DNA from: Alphaproteobacteria bacterium casp-alpha2
GTDB taxonomy: Bacteria > Pseudomonadota > Alphaproteobacteria > Rhodospirillales > Casp-alpha2
Assembly (NCBI GenBank): GCA_001510075.1
Contig: LFEN01000002.1
Location: 1 to 39,390, forward strand
Direction of reading: 5' to 3'
DNA length: 39,390 nucleotides
Shown here: positions 15,563 through 23,446 of the stretch, piece by piece
Layout: each line of letters starts with the position of its first letter
How positions within the stretch are numbered: the stretch's first letter is position 1
Notes under the pieces: model-generated
What the model was told of the DNA's origin: nothing
Seen by the model: only the letters and a program-made list of their open reading frames with translations
Database searches by the model: none
Made by a program: the position numbers and the translations under genes

Positions 15563-16662
15563 TGTGCCGTAAACTCCTTCAAGGCACCGACGAGGGCCTT
15601 CATCTCGTCTTCGAGGCCGATGGTGATGCGCAGGCAATCAGATAGCCCGTAGGCCTCCATGCGCCGGACGATGATGCCCCGGTCCTTAAGGAACGCGTCG
15701 GCGGCATCGGCGTTCTGGCTGTTGCGACCGTCTTTTTCCGCGAATCGAGCGAGCACGAAGTTGCCGGCGCTGGCGGTTACGTCTAGGCCAAGCGCCATCA
15801 GCTCGTCCCGGGTCCATGCCCGCCAGGTTTCATTATGGGCGCGGACCTTGTCGGTGAATGCCACGTCTTGCAGCGCCGCCACCCCGGCCGCCATGGCCGG
15901 TGCGCTGACGTTGAAAGGACCACGCGTGCGGTTCAAGACGCCGGCAATATCGCCCGGGCAATAGGCCCACCCGAGGCGAATGCCGCCGAGACCGAAAATC
16001 TTGGAGAATGTGCGCGTCATGACGACGTTGCCGCCGCCGCCGTCAACCAAATCCATGCCGGGGCCGTAATCGCTGTCGGTGACGTATTCCGCATAGGCAG
16101 CGTCGATGACCAGGATTACGTCTTCCCTGAGTTCCCGGCGCAACCGCCAGACCTCGTCGCCGGGCAAATACGTGCCTGTCGGGTTATTGGGGTTGGCCAG
16201 AAACACCAGGCGCGTGGTGTCCCCGACGCGTTCCAGTAACGCATCAACATCGGCGGTCAAATCTTTTTCAGGCGCAAAAACCGGCGTCGCTCCGGCGGCC
16301 TTGGCCGAAATCGGGTACATCAGGAAACCGTGTTCGCTGTACAGCACCTCGTCGCCCGGTCCGGCGTAGGCCTGACACAAAAGGCTGATTAATTCATCGG
16401 AACCGGCGCCACAGACGATGCGCTCGCCATCCAACCCATGGCGTTCAGCCAAGGCGTGCCTGAGCGCCCGGTGCCCGCCGTCCGGATAGCGGTGCAGGTT
16501 CTGCCCTGCTTCCTGGTAGGCATCAACCGCCATCGGGCTGGGGCCGAAGGCGCCCTCGTTGCTGGACAGCTTGATGACCTTGTCCCGGCCGTCCAGGGAA
16601 GCGGTGCCGCCCTCATAGGGGGCAATATCCATAATGCCGGGACGCGGGGTGGGGGCGCTCAT
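15559..16662 (-). CDS. hisC: Histidinol-phosphate / aromatic aminotransferase
   Basis: A 367-residue fold-I PLP aminotransferase. The PLP lysine lies in TRTFSKIFGLGGIRLGW. Other hallmarks are KLSSNEGAFGPSP at the N-terminus, GAGSDELI, NPNNPTGTY and the C-terminal RRMEAYGLSDCLRITIG. HisC converts imidazole-acetol phosphate to histidinol phosphate. Placed between chorismate mutase and prephenate dehydrogenase, this copy may mainly transaminate prephenate or aromatic keto acids. That is inferred from context. Both ends overlap the neighbours by 4 bases, so translation is coupled along the operon. Confidence 0.94.
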   Translation of the reverse strand: MSAPTPRPGIMDIAPYEGGTASLDGRDKVIKLSSNEGAFGPSPMAVDAYQEAGQNLHRYPDGGHRALRHALAERHGLDGERIVCGAGSDELISLLCQAYAGPGDEVLYSEHGFLMYPISAKAAGATPVFAPEKDLTADVDALLERVGDTTRLVFLANPNNPTGTYLPGDEVWRLRRELREDVILVIDAAYAEYVTDSDYGPGMDLVDGGGGNVVMTRTFSKIFGLGGIRLGWAYCPGDIAGVLNRTRGPFNVSAPAMAAGVAALQDVAFTDKVRAHNETWRAWTRDELMALGLDVTASAGNFVLARFAEKDGRNSQNADAADAFLKDRGIIVRRMEAYGLSDCLRITIGLEDEMKALVGALKEFTAQ

Positions 16663-17555
16663 TCGCGGCCTCCGATTTCCCTGGGGGCCCGGGGGGCCAT
16701 ATCGGAGGCGTCCAGAGCGACCGCATAGCCGCCCAGGTGCAAGACGCGCTTCGCCCGCTCGCCGAGGCCATCCATCAGCCGGGGGATTTGGCGGCCGCCG
16801 TCTTCGATAAAACCGACAACCTCAACCAGATAGGTCCAGGCGGCCGGCCGGTTGGGGTCGTGCCACATTAAATTGAACATGGTCGAAAAACCGGCCTGGG
16901 ACAGGGCCCCTGCGATAGCCTTGGCGCCGATATCTTCTTCCGCTTCGATGGCCAGGAAAGACCGGTCGCGGCCGGTTTCTTCCTGAGTGACAGCGCAAAT
17001 CACCAAGGCGTCCTCCGTGCCGCGGCTATTGCCGCCCGGTATGAATGGTAGCCGCGCGATGACCTTCGGCGTTTCAGGCTGGGCGGAGACTAAAAGCCGC
17101 CACCATTGCTCTGTGTCATCCGGGCGCGGCATCGCCAGCACGCCGAGCGTGGCATCGTTATTGCGCACGGCTTCGACAACACCGCGGGCGGAGACATGGC
17201 GGGTCATCGGCGTAAAGGTGCCGTACTGGTCGCGGGCCAAGTCCCAACACCCCTGTTCCCCCTCGGGGACGGAAACGGCGACGGAAAAGGGCCCTTCAAA
17301 ACGCAGCGTGGCGACGATCATCTCGCGCCAAATGCGGGCCAGTTCGGGCTTCGGAAAAGAACCGCCATGGCGGGCCATCAGGCGATACAGGATTTCAGCC
17401 TCTCGGGCCGGCCTGATTTTGATTTTCTCGCCCTGTTTGGCGCTGCGGACTCTTTCGACAACCGTGGTCCGCTTCATGATCAGATCATGAATGGAAGTAT
17501 CGATCACGTCGATTTCCCGGCGAAGCGCCTGGAGCAATTCTTTATCGGCTGTCAT
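16659..17555 (-). CDS. Chorismate mutase with degenerate PDT/ACT-like tail
   Basis: A 298-residue protein. Residues ~1-90 are an AroQ-type chorismate mutase: LRREIDVIDTSIHDLIMKR, VVERVRSAKQG, RPAREAEIL and IWREMI are visible, with the expected Arg and Lys residues. Chorismate mutase makes prephenate, the branch point for Phe and Tyr. The remaining ~200 residues resemble a prephenate dehydratase plus ACT domain (for example AIAGALSQAGFSTMFN...WTYLVEVVGF), but the catalytic Thr-Arg-Phe motif of dehydratases is not present. The tail may be regulatory. The start ATG 17555 is chosen over one five codons upstream. It overlaps hisC by 4 bases. Confidence 0.88.
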   Translation of the reverse strand: MTADKELLQALRREIDVIDTSIHDLIMKRTTVVERVRSAKQGEKIKIRPAREAEILYRLMARHGGSFPKPELARIWREMIVATLRFEGPFSVAVSVPEGEQGCWDLARDQYGTFTPMTRHVSARGVVEAVRNNDATLGVLAMPRPDDTEQWWRLLVSAQPETPKVIARLPFIPGGNSRGTEDALVICAVTQEETGRDRSFLAIEAEEDIGAKAIAGALSQAGFSTMFNLMWHDPNRPAAWTYLVEVVGFIEDGGRQIPRLMDGLGERAKRVLHLGGYAVALDASDMAPRAPREIGGRE

Positions 17556-17684
17556 GGTCTTGGCCTGCAAAATTCAAAAAGAGCCTGCTTTTTCAGCCTC
17601 GGGCTATGGAAAAAACCTAAGTCGGATGACCGGGAAAAGCGCGCCTAGTGATACTGGCATGAGCCGGGAAAATCAAAGAAAACA

Positions 17685-17715
17685 TTGACACATAGCGGCC
17701 TCACTCCTAGCTATG
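17685..17715 (+). promoter_or_regulatory. Candidate metX promoter with inverted repeat
   Basis: A perfect -35 hexamer TTGACA (17685-17690) is followed directly by CATAGC (17691-17696) and, 13 bases later, its complement GCTATG (17710-17715). The inverted repeat fills the core promoter where a repressor or activator dimer would bind. The -10 is poor (TAGCTA at 17708-17713 or nearby). No SAM riboswitch consensus is visible in the 230-base leader. Confidence 0.4.
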
Positions 17716-17741
17716 AAGCCCTTTTCACAACTTTAAAACCG

Positions 17742-17762
17742 CCCGGACACTACCCCGGACAC
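17742..17762. repeat. Two 9-bp direct repeats before metX
   Basis: CCCGGACAC occurs at 17742-17750 and again at 17754-17762, a 12-base period, ending 25 bases before the metX ATG. It could be a regulator site or leader RNA element. I do not recognise it. Confidence 0.45.
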
Positions 17763-17787
17763 CAATAGTGACAAAGCGAAAGCCGTC

Positions 17788-18993
17788 ATGTCCGTAGAGG
17801 AAAGTCATACAAAGGCCTCAACCGAAGGGGCCCCGGATTCCGAGTCTGTTCCCGGCCCTTACGTGCGCCTGGGGATCAACGCGCCGTTGCGTCTTGATTG
17901 CGGGGTGGAAATTTCCGATTTCCCCGTCGTTTATCAGACCTATGGCGCGCTCAACCAGGATAACACCAACGCTATCCTGATTTGCCACGCCCTGACCGGG
18001 GATCAGTTCGTGGCCGGGGAGCACCCTATCTCCGGTAAAAGGGGTTGGTGGGACTTGATGGTCGGGCCGGGCAAGACCATTGATACCGACAAATACTTCG
18101 TTATTTGCGCCAATATTCTTGGCGGCTGTCTGGGCACCTTGGGACCGAAGGAAACCAACCCGGAAACGGGCAAGCCCTGGGGCCTGGGTTTTCCGGTCAT
18201 TACCATTGCCGACATGGTCCGCTGTCAGGCGTTGTTGTTGGATCATCTGGGGATTGAAAAATTGTTTGCGGTGGCGGGCGGCTCGATGGGCGGCATGCAG
18301 GTGCTGGAATGGGCGACGATGTACCCGGAACGGGTGTTCGCCGCCATCCCCATTGCCACAGCGCCCCAGCACACGGCGCAAAACATCGCCTTTCACGAAG
18401 TCGGACGCCAGGCGATCATGGCTGACCCGGACTGGTGTGACGGCGATTATTTGAACCAGGGCAAAAACCCGACCAAGGGTTTGGCCGTGGCCCGCATGGC
18501 TGCCCATATCACCTATCTTTCCGAAGAGGCGCTGCACCAGAAATTCGGTCGCCGCTTGCAGAACCGCGACGCCCTGACCTATGGGTTCGATGCGGATTTT
18601 CAGGTCGAAAGTTACCTCCGCCATCAGGGGATAACCTTCGTTGACCGGTTCGATGCCAATTCGTACCTCTATATCTCGCGGGCGATGGATTACTTCGACC
18701 TGGCGGCGAAGCACGGCAATGTTTTGGCCAACGCCTTCAAGGGAACCAATGTCCGTTTCTGCGTCATTTCCTTTTCCGGGGACTGGTTGTACCCGACCGA
18801 GGAAAACCGCCGCATCGTCCATGCCCTCAATTCAGTGGCGGCCAATGTCAGCTTCGCGGAAATAGAATCCGACAAGGGTCATGACGCCTTTTTGCTGGAT
18901 GAGCCGGAATTCCACAGGGTGCTGAAGGGCTTCCTCGATGGGGCAGCCGAACTTCAGGCAAAAGCCACCGATGCCACCGGGGGGCGCGCGTGA
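17788..18993 (+). CDS. metX: Homoserine O-acetyltransferase (MetX)
   Basis: A 401-residue alpha/beta-hydrolase-fold acyltransferase that activates homoserine for methionine synthesis. The nucleophile is Ser166 in AGGSMGGMQ. The [10 protein letters not shown] oxyanion segment is near 64-73. The acid and base of the triad lie in FSGDWLYP and DKGHDAF near the C-terminus. Some MetX proteins use succinyl-CoA rather than acetyl-CoA; sequence inspection alone does not settle which here. Its start ATG 17788 has only weak ribosome-binding sequence. metW starts within the stop codon (TGATG), the usual metX-metW pairing. Confidence 0.95.
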   Translation: MSVEESHTKASTEGAPDSESVPGPYVRLGINAPLRLDCGVEISDFPVVYQTYGALNQDNTNAILICHALTGDQFVAGEHPISGKRGWWDLMVGPGKTIDTDKYFVICANILGGCLGTLGPKETNPETGKPWGLGFPVITIADMVRCQALLLDHLGIEKLFAVAGGSMGGMQVLEWATMYPERVFAAIPIATAPQHTAQNIAFHEVGRQAIMADPDWCDGDYLNQGKNPTKGLAVARMAAHITYLSEEALHQKFGRRLQNRDALTYGFDADFQVESYLRHQGITFVDRFDANSYLYISRAMDYFDLAAKHGNVLANAFKGTNVRFCVISFSGDWLYPTEENRRIVHALNSVAANVSFAEIESDKGHDAFLLDEPEFHRVLKGFLDGAAELQAKATDATGGRA

Positions 18994-19613
18994 TGGTCCC
19001 CGACCGGAAATCCATTCGCGTCGATCTGCAACTGATTGCGGACATGATCGAGCCTCATTCGCGTGTGCTTGACGTCGGTTGCGGCGAAGGAACATTGCTG
19101 GCGCATCTGGTGCATTACCGCCACGTCGATGGTCGCGGCATCGAACTCAGTACCGAAGGGGTGAAGGAATCGATCAGCGCCGGTTTGGCGGTTATCCAGG
19201 GTGACGCCGATACCGACCTCAAGGATTATCCCGACGACGCCTTCGATTACGTCGTCCTGAGCCAGACCCTGCAGGCCATGAGCCATCCCAAGGTGGTGCT
19301 GGAAAATCTGTTGCGGATCAGCAAACGGGCGATTGTCTCATTCCCGAATTTTGCCCATTGGCGGGCGCGCCTGTCACTGGGGGTATTTGGCAAAATGCCG
19401 GTCAGCAAGAACCTGCCTCATAAATGGTACGACACGCCGAATATCCACCTCTGCACGATCAGCGACTTTGTCGCCCTTTGTCAGGATCTTGGCATCGTTA
19501 TCGAGTCGCAAAAAACCCTCGATTCCAAAGGCCATATTCGCGACGTCAGTGTCGGCCTGTTTTCCGCCAACTTTTTCGGCGAACAGGCGGTATTCCTGCT
19601 CAGGAAAAATTAA
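18993..19613 (+). CDS. metW: Methionine biosynthesis protein MetW
   Basis: A 206-residue SAM-methyltransferase-fold protein. The glycine-rich motif I is VLDVGCGEGTLL, then GIELS and the DYVVLSQTLQA segment, and the MetW hallmark SFPNFAHWRARL followed by NLPHKWYDTPNIH. MetW pairs with MetX and is thought to support its activity; whether it methylates anything is unclear. The start is ATG 18993 overlapping the metX TGA by one base; a GTG one codon earlier is possible. The stop overlaps the facing methyltransferase gene by 4 bases. Confidence 0.94.
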   Translation: MVPDRKSIRVDLQLIADMIEPHSRVLDVGCGEGTLLAHLVHYRHVDGRGIELSTEGVKESISAGLAVIQGDADTDLKDYPDDAFDYVVLSQTLQAMSHPKVVLENLLRISKRAIVSFPNFAHWRARLSLGVFGKMPVSKNLPHKWYDTPNIHLCTISDFVALCQDLGIVIESQKTLDSKGHIRDVSVGLFSANFFGEQAVFLLRKN

Positions 19614-20356
19614 CCCGTATTATTGTCTCGCCTGGGTGTCGGTGTTTGTCCCGGCACCGGAAGATAACGCCGCCGCTGGTTTGAGCTGGGCGTGGTCCCG
19701 GCGGCATAAATCTGTTTCACCGCTTCGGTCATGACGACGCCGGAAAAAGTCTTGAAGGCGCGCTCACCGATTTTTTCCCAGGCAGGCGCGGAGCCGAGAA
19801 GCATCCGCGAATGGATCGGCGGGACAAAAAGCGCCCGGTGGGATTCGATGGGCGTGAACAGGTTGTCGCGCAGTAATCTCGAAAGCTGCCCTGGTGTGTG
19901 GGGAAGGCCGTGGCCGAAGGGCGTATGTTCGAAGCGGGCCCAAACCCCGCTGCGATTGGGCACGACGACCAACAATCGTCCGCTGGCGGATAATATGCGC
20001 CAGACCTCGCGCATCAGGGGCCTCGCCTGTTCACTACATTCCAGGGCATGGACCAGCAAAACCCGGTCGATGCTGAGATCGGGAAACGGCAGTTCGCATT
20101 CATCGACCAGCGCCGTCAGGCCGGGTTCGTCAGGGGGCCAGCGCAACACGCCCTGTCCTGCCGGCATGACGGCCAGGACGCGTTCGGCGTTACTTCTGAA
20201 ACTGTTGAGATAGGGCGTCGCATAGCCGATGCCGAGAACGCTCTGCCCGGTGACGTCGGGCCATAGGATACGCATGCGTCGACGGATCATCCGCCGGGCG
20301 ACTTGTCCCAGGACGGAAGCGTAAAAATCGCGAAGATCGACAACATCGGTCCACAT
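19610..20356 (-). CDS. SAM-dependent methyltransferase (type 11)
   Basis: A 248-residue class I methyltransferase. The N-terminus (MWTDVVDLRDFYASVLGQVARR) is followed by motif I, SVLGIGYATPYL. Then come the acidic region CELPFPDLSIDRVLLVHALE and the post-motif REVWRILSASGRLLVVVPNR. The family is widespread in alphaproteobacteria and is often found beside the glyoxalase II gene; its substrate is unknown. The last ~30 residues are Pro/Thr/Arg-rich and probably disordered. It is convergent with metW and starts 42 bases downstream of the FG-GAP gene's stop on the same strand, so it may be part of that transcript. Confidence 0.85.
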   Translation of the reverse strand: MWTDVVDLRDFYASVLGQVARRMIRRRMRILWPDVTGQSVLGIGYATPYLNSFRSNAERVLAVMPAGQGVLRWPPDEPGLTALVDECELPFPDLSIDRVLLVHALECSEQARPLMREVWRILSASGRLLVVVPNRSGVWARFEHTPFGHGLPHTPGQLSRLLRDNLFTPIESHRALFVPPIHSRMLLGSAPAWEKIGERAFKTFSGVVMTEAVKQIYAAGTTPSSNQRRRYLPVPGQTPTPRRDNNTG

Positions 20357-20398
20357 AATGAAAACCAGCTTATAGAAGAATCTGAGCCTTTACACCGT

Positions 20399-21421
20399 TC
20401 AGGGTTTGAAAAAGACCGCCATCACCCGCCAATCGGAAAGCCCATAGACGATTTCCTTATTCCCGTCGCCATCAAGATCGACCACGGCCAAGCCTGTGCC
20501 GATAGGCGCGCCTTGATTGTTGATGCGACCGAGTTCTGAAAACGTGCCGCCCTTAAAACTGATGACGTGAAGGCTACGTTGCGCGTCGTCCGGCAGAATA
20601 ATTTCGGGCACCCCGTCACCATTGGTATCGATGACGGCGCTTTTTCCCAGTTCCCGTTCACCGATGGCATGGTTCGAAAAACTGCGGATATCTCCTTTGA
20701 GATGAAGGCCGCTATCCACAAGCCCATAAATTTCAAGTGTTCCGCCGATATGGGGCGTTTTCACCAAGGCGACTTCATTACTCCCGTCGCCGTCAAAATC
20801 ACCAACCCCGACAGGGTTGAGCCAACGTTGCGGAATCCCGATGGGCCGGGTTTCGGCAATGATGCGCAGCCCTTGCGGCTCCGTTTTTACGACGGCAAGC
20901 GCAGCGCCCTTTTCCAGGTAGGAACGAACAGCGATAATTTCGTCCTGTCCGTCCCCGTCGAGGTCGGCCAGACGGGCCAGCCGGTCTTCGAAAACGGAAT
21001 TCTGATCCAGTTTCAGTTCCTGCAGGGCTCCCCCGGCAAGCCTTGCCGCAATCCCCGTCGCTTCGATGCCGTCGCCCAGGATGGCGTGATTGTAACGCCG
21101 GGTGGCGCCGGTTAACCAGGCGGCCTCGATGCCCTTGTTGCCATAGATAACAGCCCCGTCTGGCAGGATGTCTTTGGGGCGGGGGTTATTTAGATTTTTT
21201 TCTGCGCTGGCGCTGAGGACAAGTTTTCCATCTTTAAGGGCAATTCGGAAAATCCCTCCTTTGGCGTTTTTCATCAAGGCATGCGGGCCTTGGGTGAAAA
21301 CACGGACAGGTTTTCCCCCGGATTGCAGACTGAGAGTAGTTATCTCCAGCGCCGCCGCCGGGGATGTCCCGACCAGCAGGCATAGAATACCGGCAATAAA
21401 GAGGAAAAATCCCGAATACAT
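20399..21421 (-). CDS. Exported FG-GAP/VCBS repeat protein
   Basis: A 340-residue protein with an N-terminal signal peptide (hydrophobic ~4-20, cleavage likely after ASA-like PAAA near 25). The mature part has at least four calcium-binding FG-GAP/VCBS motifs, DLDGDGQDE, DFDGDGSNE, DTNGDGVPE and DLDGDGNKE, spaced 45-80 residues apart, as in a beta-propeller. It is probably periplasmic or on the surface. The ligand is unknown. The start lies 3 bases after the phaB stop on the same strand, so it is very likely translated from the phaAB transcript. A link to PHA metabolism has no support beyond this position. Confidence 0.82.
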   Translation of the reverse strand: MYSGFFLFIAGILCLLVGTSPAAALEITTLSLQSGGKPVRVFTQGPHALMKNAKGGIFRIALKDGKLVLSASAEKNLNNPRPKDILPDGAVIYGNKGIEAAWLTGATRRYNHAILGDGIEATGIAARLAGGALQELKLDQNSVFEDRLARLADLDGDGQDEIIAVRSYLEKGAALAVVKTEPQGLRIIAETRPIGIPQRWLNPVGVGDFDGDGSNEVALVKTPHIGGTLEIYGLVDSGLHLKGDIRSFSNHAIGERELGKSAVIDTNGDGVPEIILPDDAQRSLHVISFKGGTFSELGRINNQGAPIGTGLAVVDLDGDGNKEIVYGLSDWRVMAVFFKP

Positions 21422-21424
21422 GCC

Positions 21425-22150
21425 TCAGACCATGTATTGACCGCCGTTGGCCGACAGGGTCGAACCGGTGATGAAGCCGGCTTCGTCAGAAGCCAGAAAG
21501 GCGACGCAGCGACCGACTTCTTCCGGTTCTCCCAGTCGACCGACTGGAATTTGCGGCAGTATGCTTTCGTTCAACACCTTTTCCGGCACGGCCAGGACCA
21601 TTTCGGTGGCCACGTATCCGGGGGCGACGGCATTGACGGTAATGCCCTTGGCGGCCGTTTCCTGGGCGACGGCTTTGGTAAAGCCGAACAGGCCCGCCTT
21701 GGCGGCGGAATAATTGGCCTGGCCGAACTGCCCGCGCTGGCCGTTGATGGAGCTGATGTTGATGATCCGCCCGAAGCCTCTTTCGCGCATGCCCTCGATA
21801 ACATTACGGGTGGTGTTGAAAACACTATTGAGGTTGGTGGCGATAACGGCGTCCCATTGTTCAAGCTCCATTTTATGCAGGGGCTTGTCACGGGTGATGC
21901 CGGCATTGTTAACCAGGATATCGATCGGCCCTAAGTCGGCTTCGATTTTTTCGATGCCTTTTTTGCAGGCGTCGAAGTCGCTGACATCGAATTTGAAAAC
22001 ATGGATGCCGGTTTCTTCCTTAAAGGCGTTGGCGGCGTCGTCGTTGCCACCATAATTGGCGCCGACGGTGGCCCCGGCATCACTAAGGGCCAGGGAAATT
22101 GCCCTGCCGATGCCGCGGGTGCCGCCGGTTACGAGTGCGATACGTGACAT
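21425..22150 (-). CDS. phaB: Acetoacetyl-CoA reductase
   Basis: A 241-residue short-chain dehydrogenase that reduces acetoacetyl-CoA to (R)-3-hydroxybutyryl-CoA with NADPH for PHA synthesis. The cofactor motif is LVTGGTRGIGRAIS at residues 6-19, the NNAG motif is LVNNAGITRD, and the catalytic Ser and YxxxK are in INISSINGQ and NYSAAKAG. The SINGQRGQFGQ sequence is characteristic of PhaB. AGAGGGGGG lies just before the ATG. phaA ends 35 bases upstream, so the two are co-transcribed, with phaA first. Confidence 0.95.
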   Translation of the reverse strand: MSRIALVTGGTRGIGRAISLALSDAGATVGANYGGNDDAANAFKEETGIHVFKFDVSDFDACKKGIEKIEADLGPIDILVNNAGITRDKPLHKMELEQWDAVIATNLNSVFNTTRNVIEGMRERGFGRIINISSINGQRGQFGQANYSAAKAGLFGFTKAVAQETAAKGITVNAVAPGYVATEMVLAVPEKVLNESILPQIPVGRLGEPEEVGRCVAFLASDEAGFITGSTLSANGGQYMV

Positions 22151-22185
22151 ATCAATCCCCCCTCTTGAAAATACTATTTTTGCCT

Positions 22186-23361
22186 TTAGTCCCGCTCAAG
22201 GCACATGGCGATGCCCATGCCGCCGCCGATGCAAAGGGTGGTGAGACCCTTTTTGGCGTCGCGTTTCTGCATTTCGTGGAGCAGCGTCACCAAAACCCGG
22301 GCGCCGGAAGCGCCGATGGGATGGCCCAACGCAATGGCCCCGCCGTTGACGTTAACCTTGTCCGTATCCCAGCCGAGGTCCTTGTTGACGGCGCAGGCCT
22401 GGGCGGCAAAGGCTTCGTTGGCTTCGATCAGGTCGAGATCGTCAACCGACCAGCCGGCTTTTTCCAAGGCCATGCGGCTGGCCGGGATCGGGCCGGTCCC
22501 CATGATTGCCGGGTCCACACCGGCGGTCGCCCAGGATACAATGCGGGCCAGGGGCTCAATCTTGCGCGTTTTGGCGTCTTCTGCAGACATCAACACGACC
22601 GCCGCCGCTCCGTCATTGATGCCCGATGCATTGCCGGCGGTGACGGTGCCTTCCTTGGCAAACGCCGGACGTAATTTTGACAGGCTTTCCACGGTGGTTT
22701 CGGGTTTCGGGTGTTCGTCCGTATCGACGACGTTCTCGCCCTTGCGGGTCTTGATCGTCACCGGGACGATTTCGTCGGTAAACTTACCGGCCTTCTGGGC
22801 GGCGTCGGCCTTGGCCTGGGAATGGGCGGCGAAGGCGTCCTGTTGCTCGCGGGTCAGTTGCCATTTTTCGGCGACGTTCTCGGCGGTGTTGCCCATGTGA
22901 TAGCCGTTAAAGGCATCCCAAAGCCCGTCTTTGATCATGATATCGACCATCTCGGCAGAACCCATTTTGGTGCCGTTTCGAAGATGCATGCAATGGGGAG
23001 ACTGGCTCATGCTTTCCTGGCCGCCGGCGACGACGATGGAACTGTCGCCGAGCTGGATGGCTTGCGACCCCAAGGCCACCGCGCGCAGTCCTGACCCGCA
23101 AAGCTGATTGATGCCATAGGCCGTCTTTTCGACCGGAATTCCGGCGCCGACGGCAGCCTGGCGGGCGGGGTTTTGTCCGGCCCCGGCGGCCAGAATCTGA
23201 CCCATGATGACTTCGCTGACTTCTTCGGGGTCGATACCGGCGCGCCGCATGGCTTCGGCGATGACAACCTCACCCAGGTAATGAGCGGGTACCGAACTGA
23301 GACCGCCACTGAAGGCACCGACGGGGGTGCGTGTGGCGGCGGCGATGACAACGTCTGACAT
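22186..23361 (-). CDS. phaA: Acetyl-CoA acetyltransferase (beta-ketothiolase)
   Basis: A 391-residue thiolase that condenses two acetyl-CoA into acetoacetyl-CoA. The nucleophilic Cys is in [14 protein letters not shown] near residue 88. The His is in [13 protein letters not shown] near 348, and the second Cys in [11 protein letters not shown] near 378. The length is normal. A strong Shine-Dalgarno sequence (TAGGAGGA) lies eight bases before the ATG. It is the first gene of a phaA-phaB-(FG-GAP) transcript. phaC lies upstream on the same strand, 85 bases away. Confidence 0.96.
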   Translation of the reverse strand: MSDVVIAAATRTPVGAFSGGLSSVPAHYLGEVVIAEAMRRAGIDPEEVSEVIMGQILAAGAGQNPARQAAVGAGIPVEKTAYGINQLCGSGLRAVALGSQAIQLGDSSIVVAGGQESMSQSPHCMHLRNGTKMGSAEMVDIMIKDGLWDAFNGYHMGNTAENVAEKWQLTREQQDAFAAHSQAKADAAQKAGKFTDEIVPVTIKTRKGENVVDTDEHPKPETTVESLSKLRPAFAKEGTVTAGNASGINDGAAAVVLMSAEDAKTRKIEPLARIVSWATAGVDPAIMGTGPIPASRMALEKAGWSVDDLDLIEANEAFAAQACAVNKDLGWDTDKVNVNGGAIALGHPIGASGARVLVTLLHEMQKRDAKKGLTTLCIGGGMGIAMCLERD

Positions 23362-23446
23362 TGTTTTTTCCTCCTAGGGGGTGGGTATTTTGATGGTTAT
23401 AGGGTTCGACTGGTTGCGTTACAAGATAGTCAATTCTACGTCCCGG

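Noticed and set aside
17556-17787. SAM-II or other SAM riboswitch before metX
   Set aside because: The expected conserved core and pseudoknot sequences are not visible; only repeats and a promoter-like element are present.
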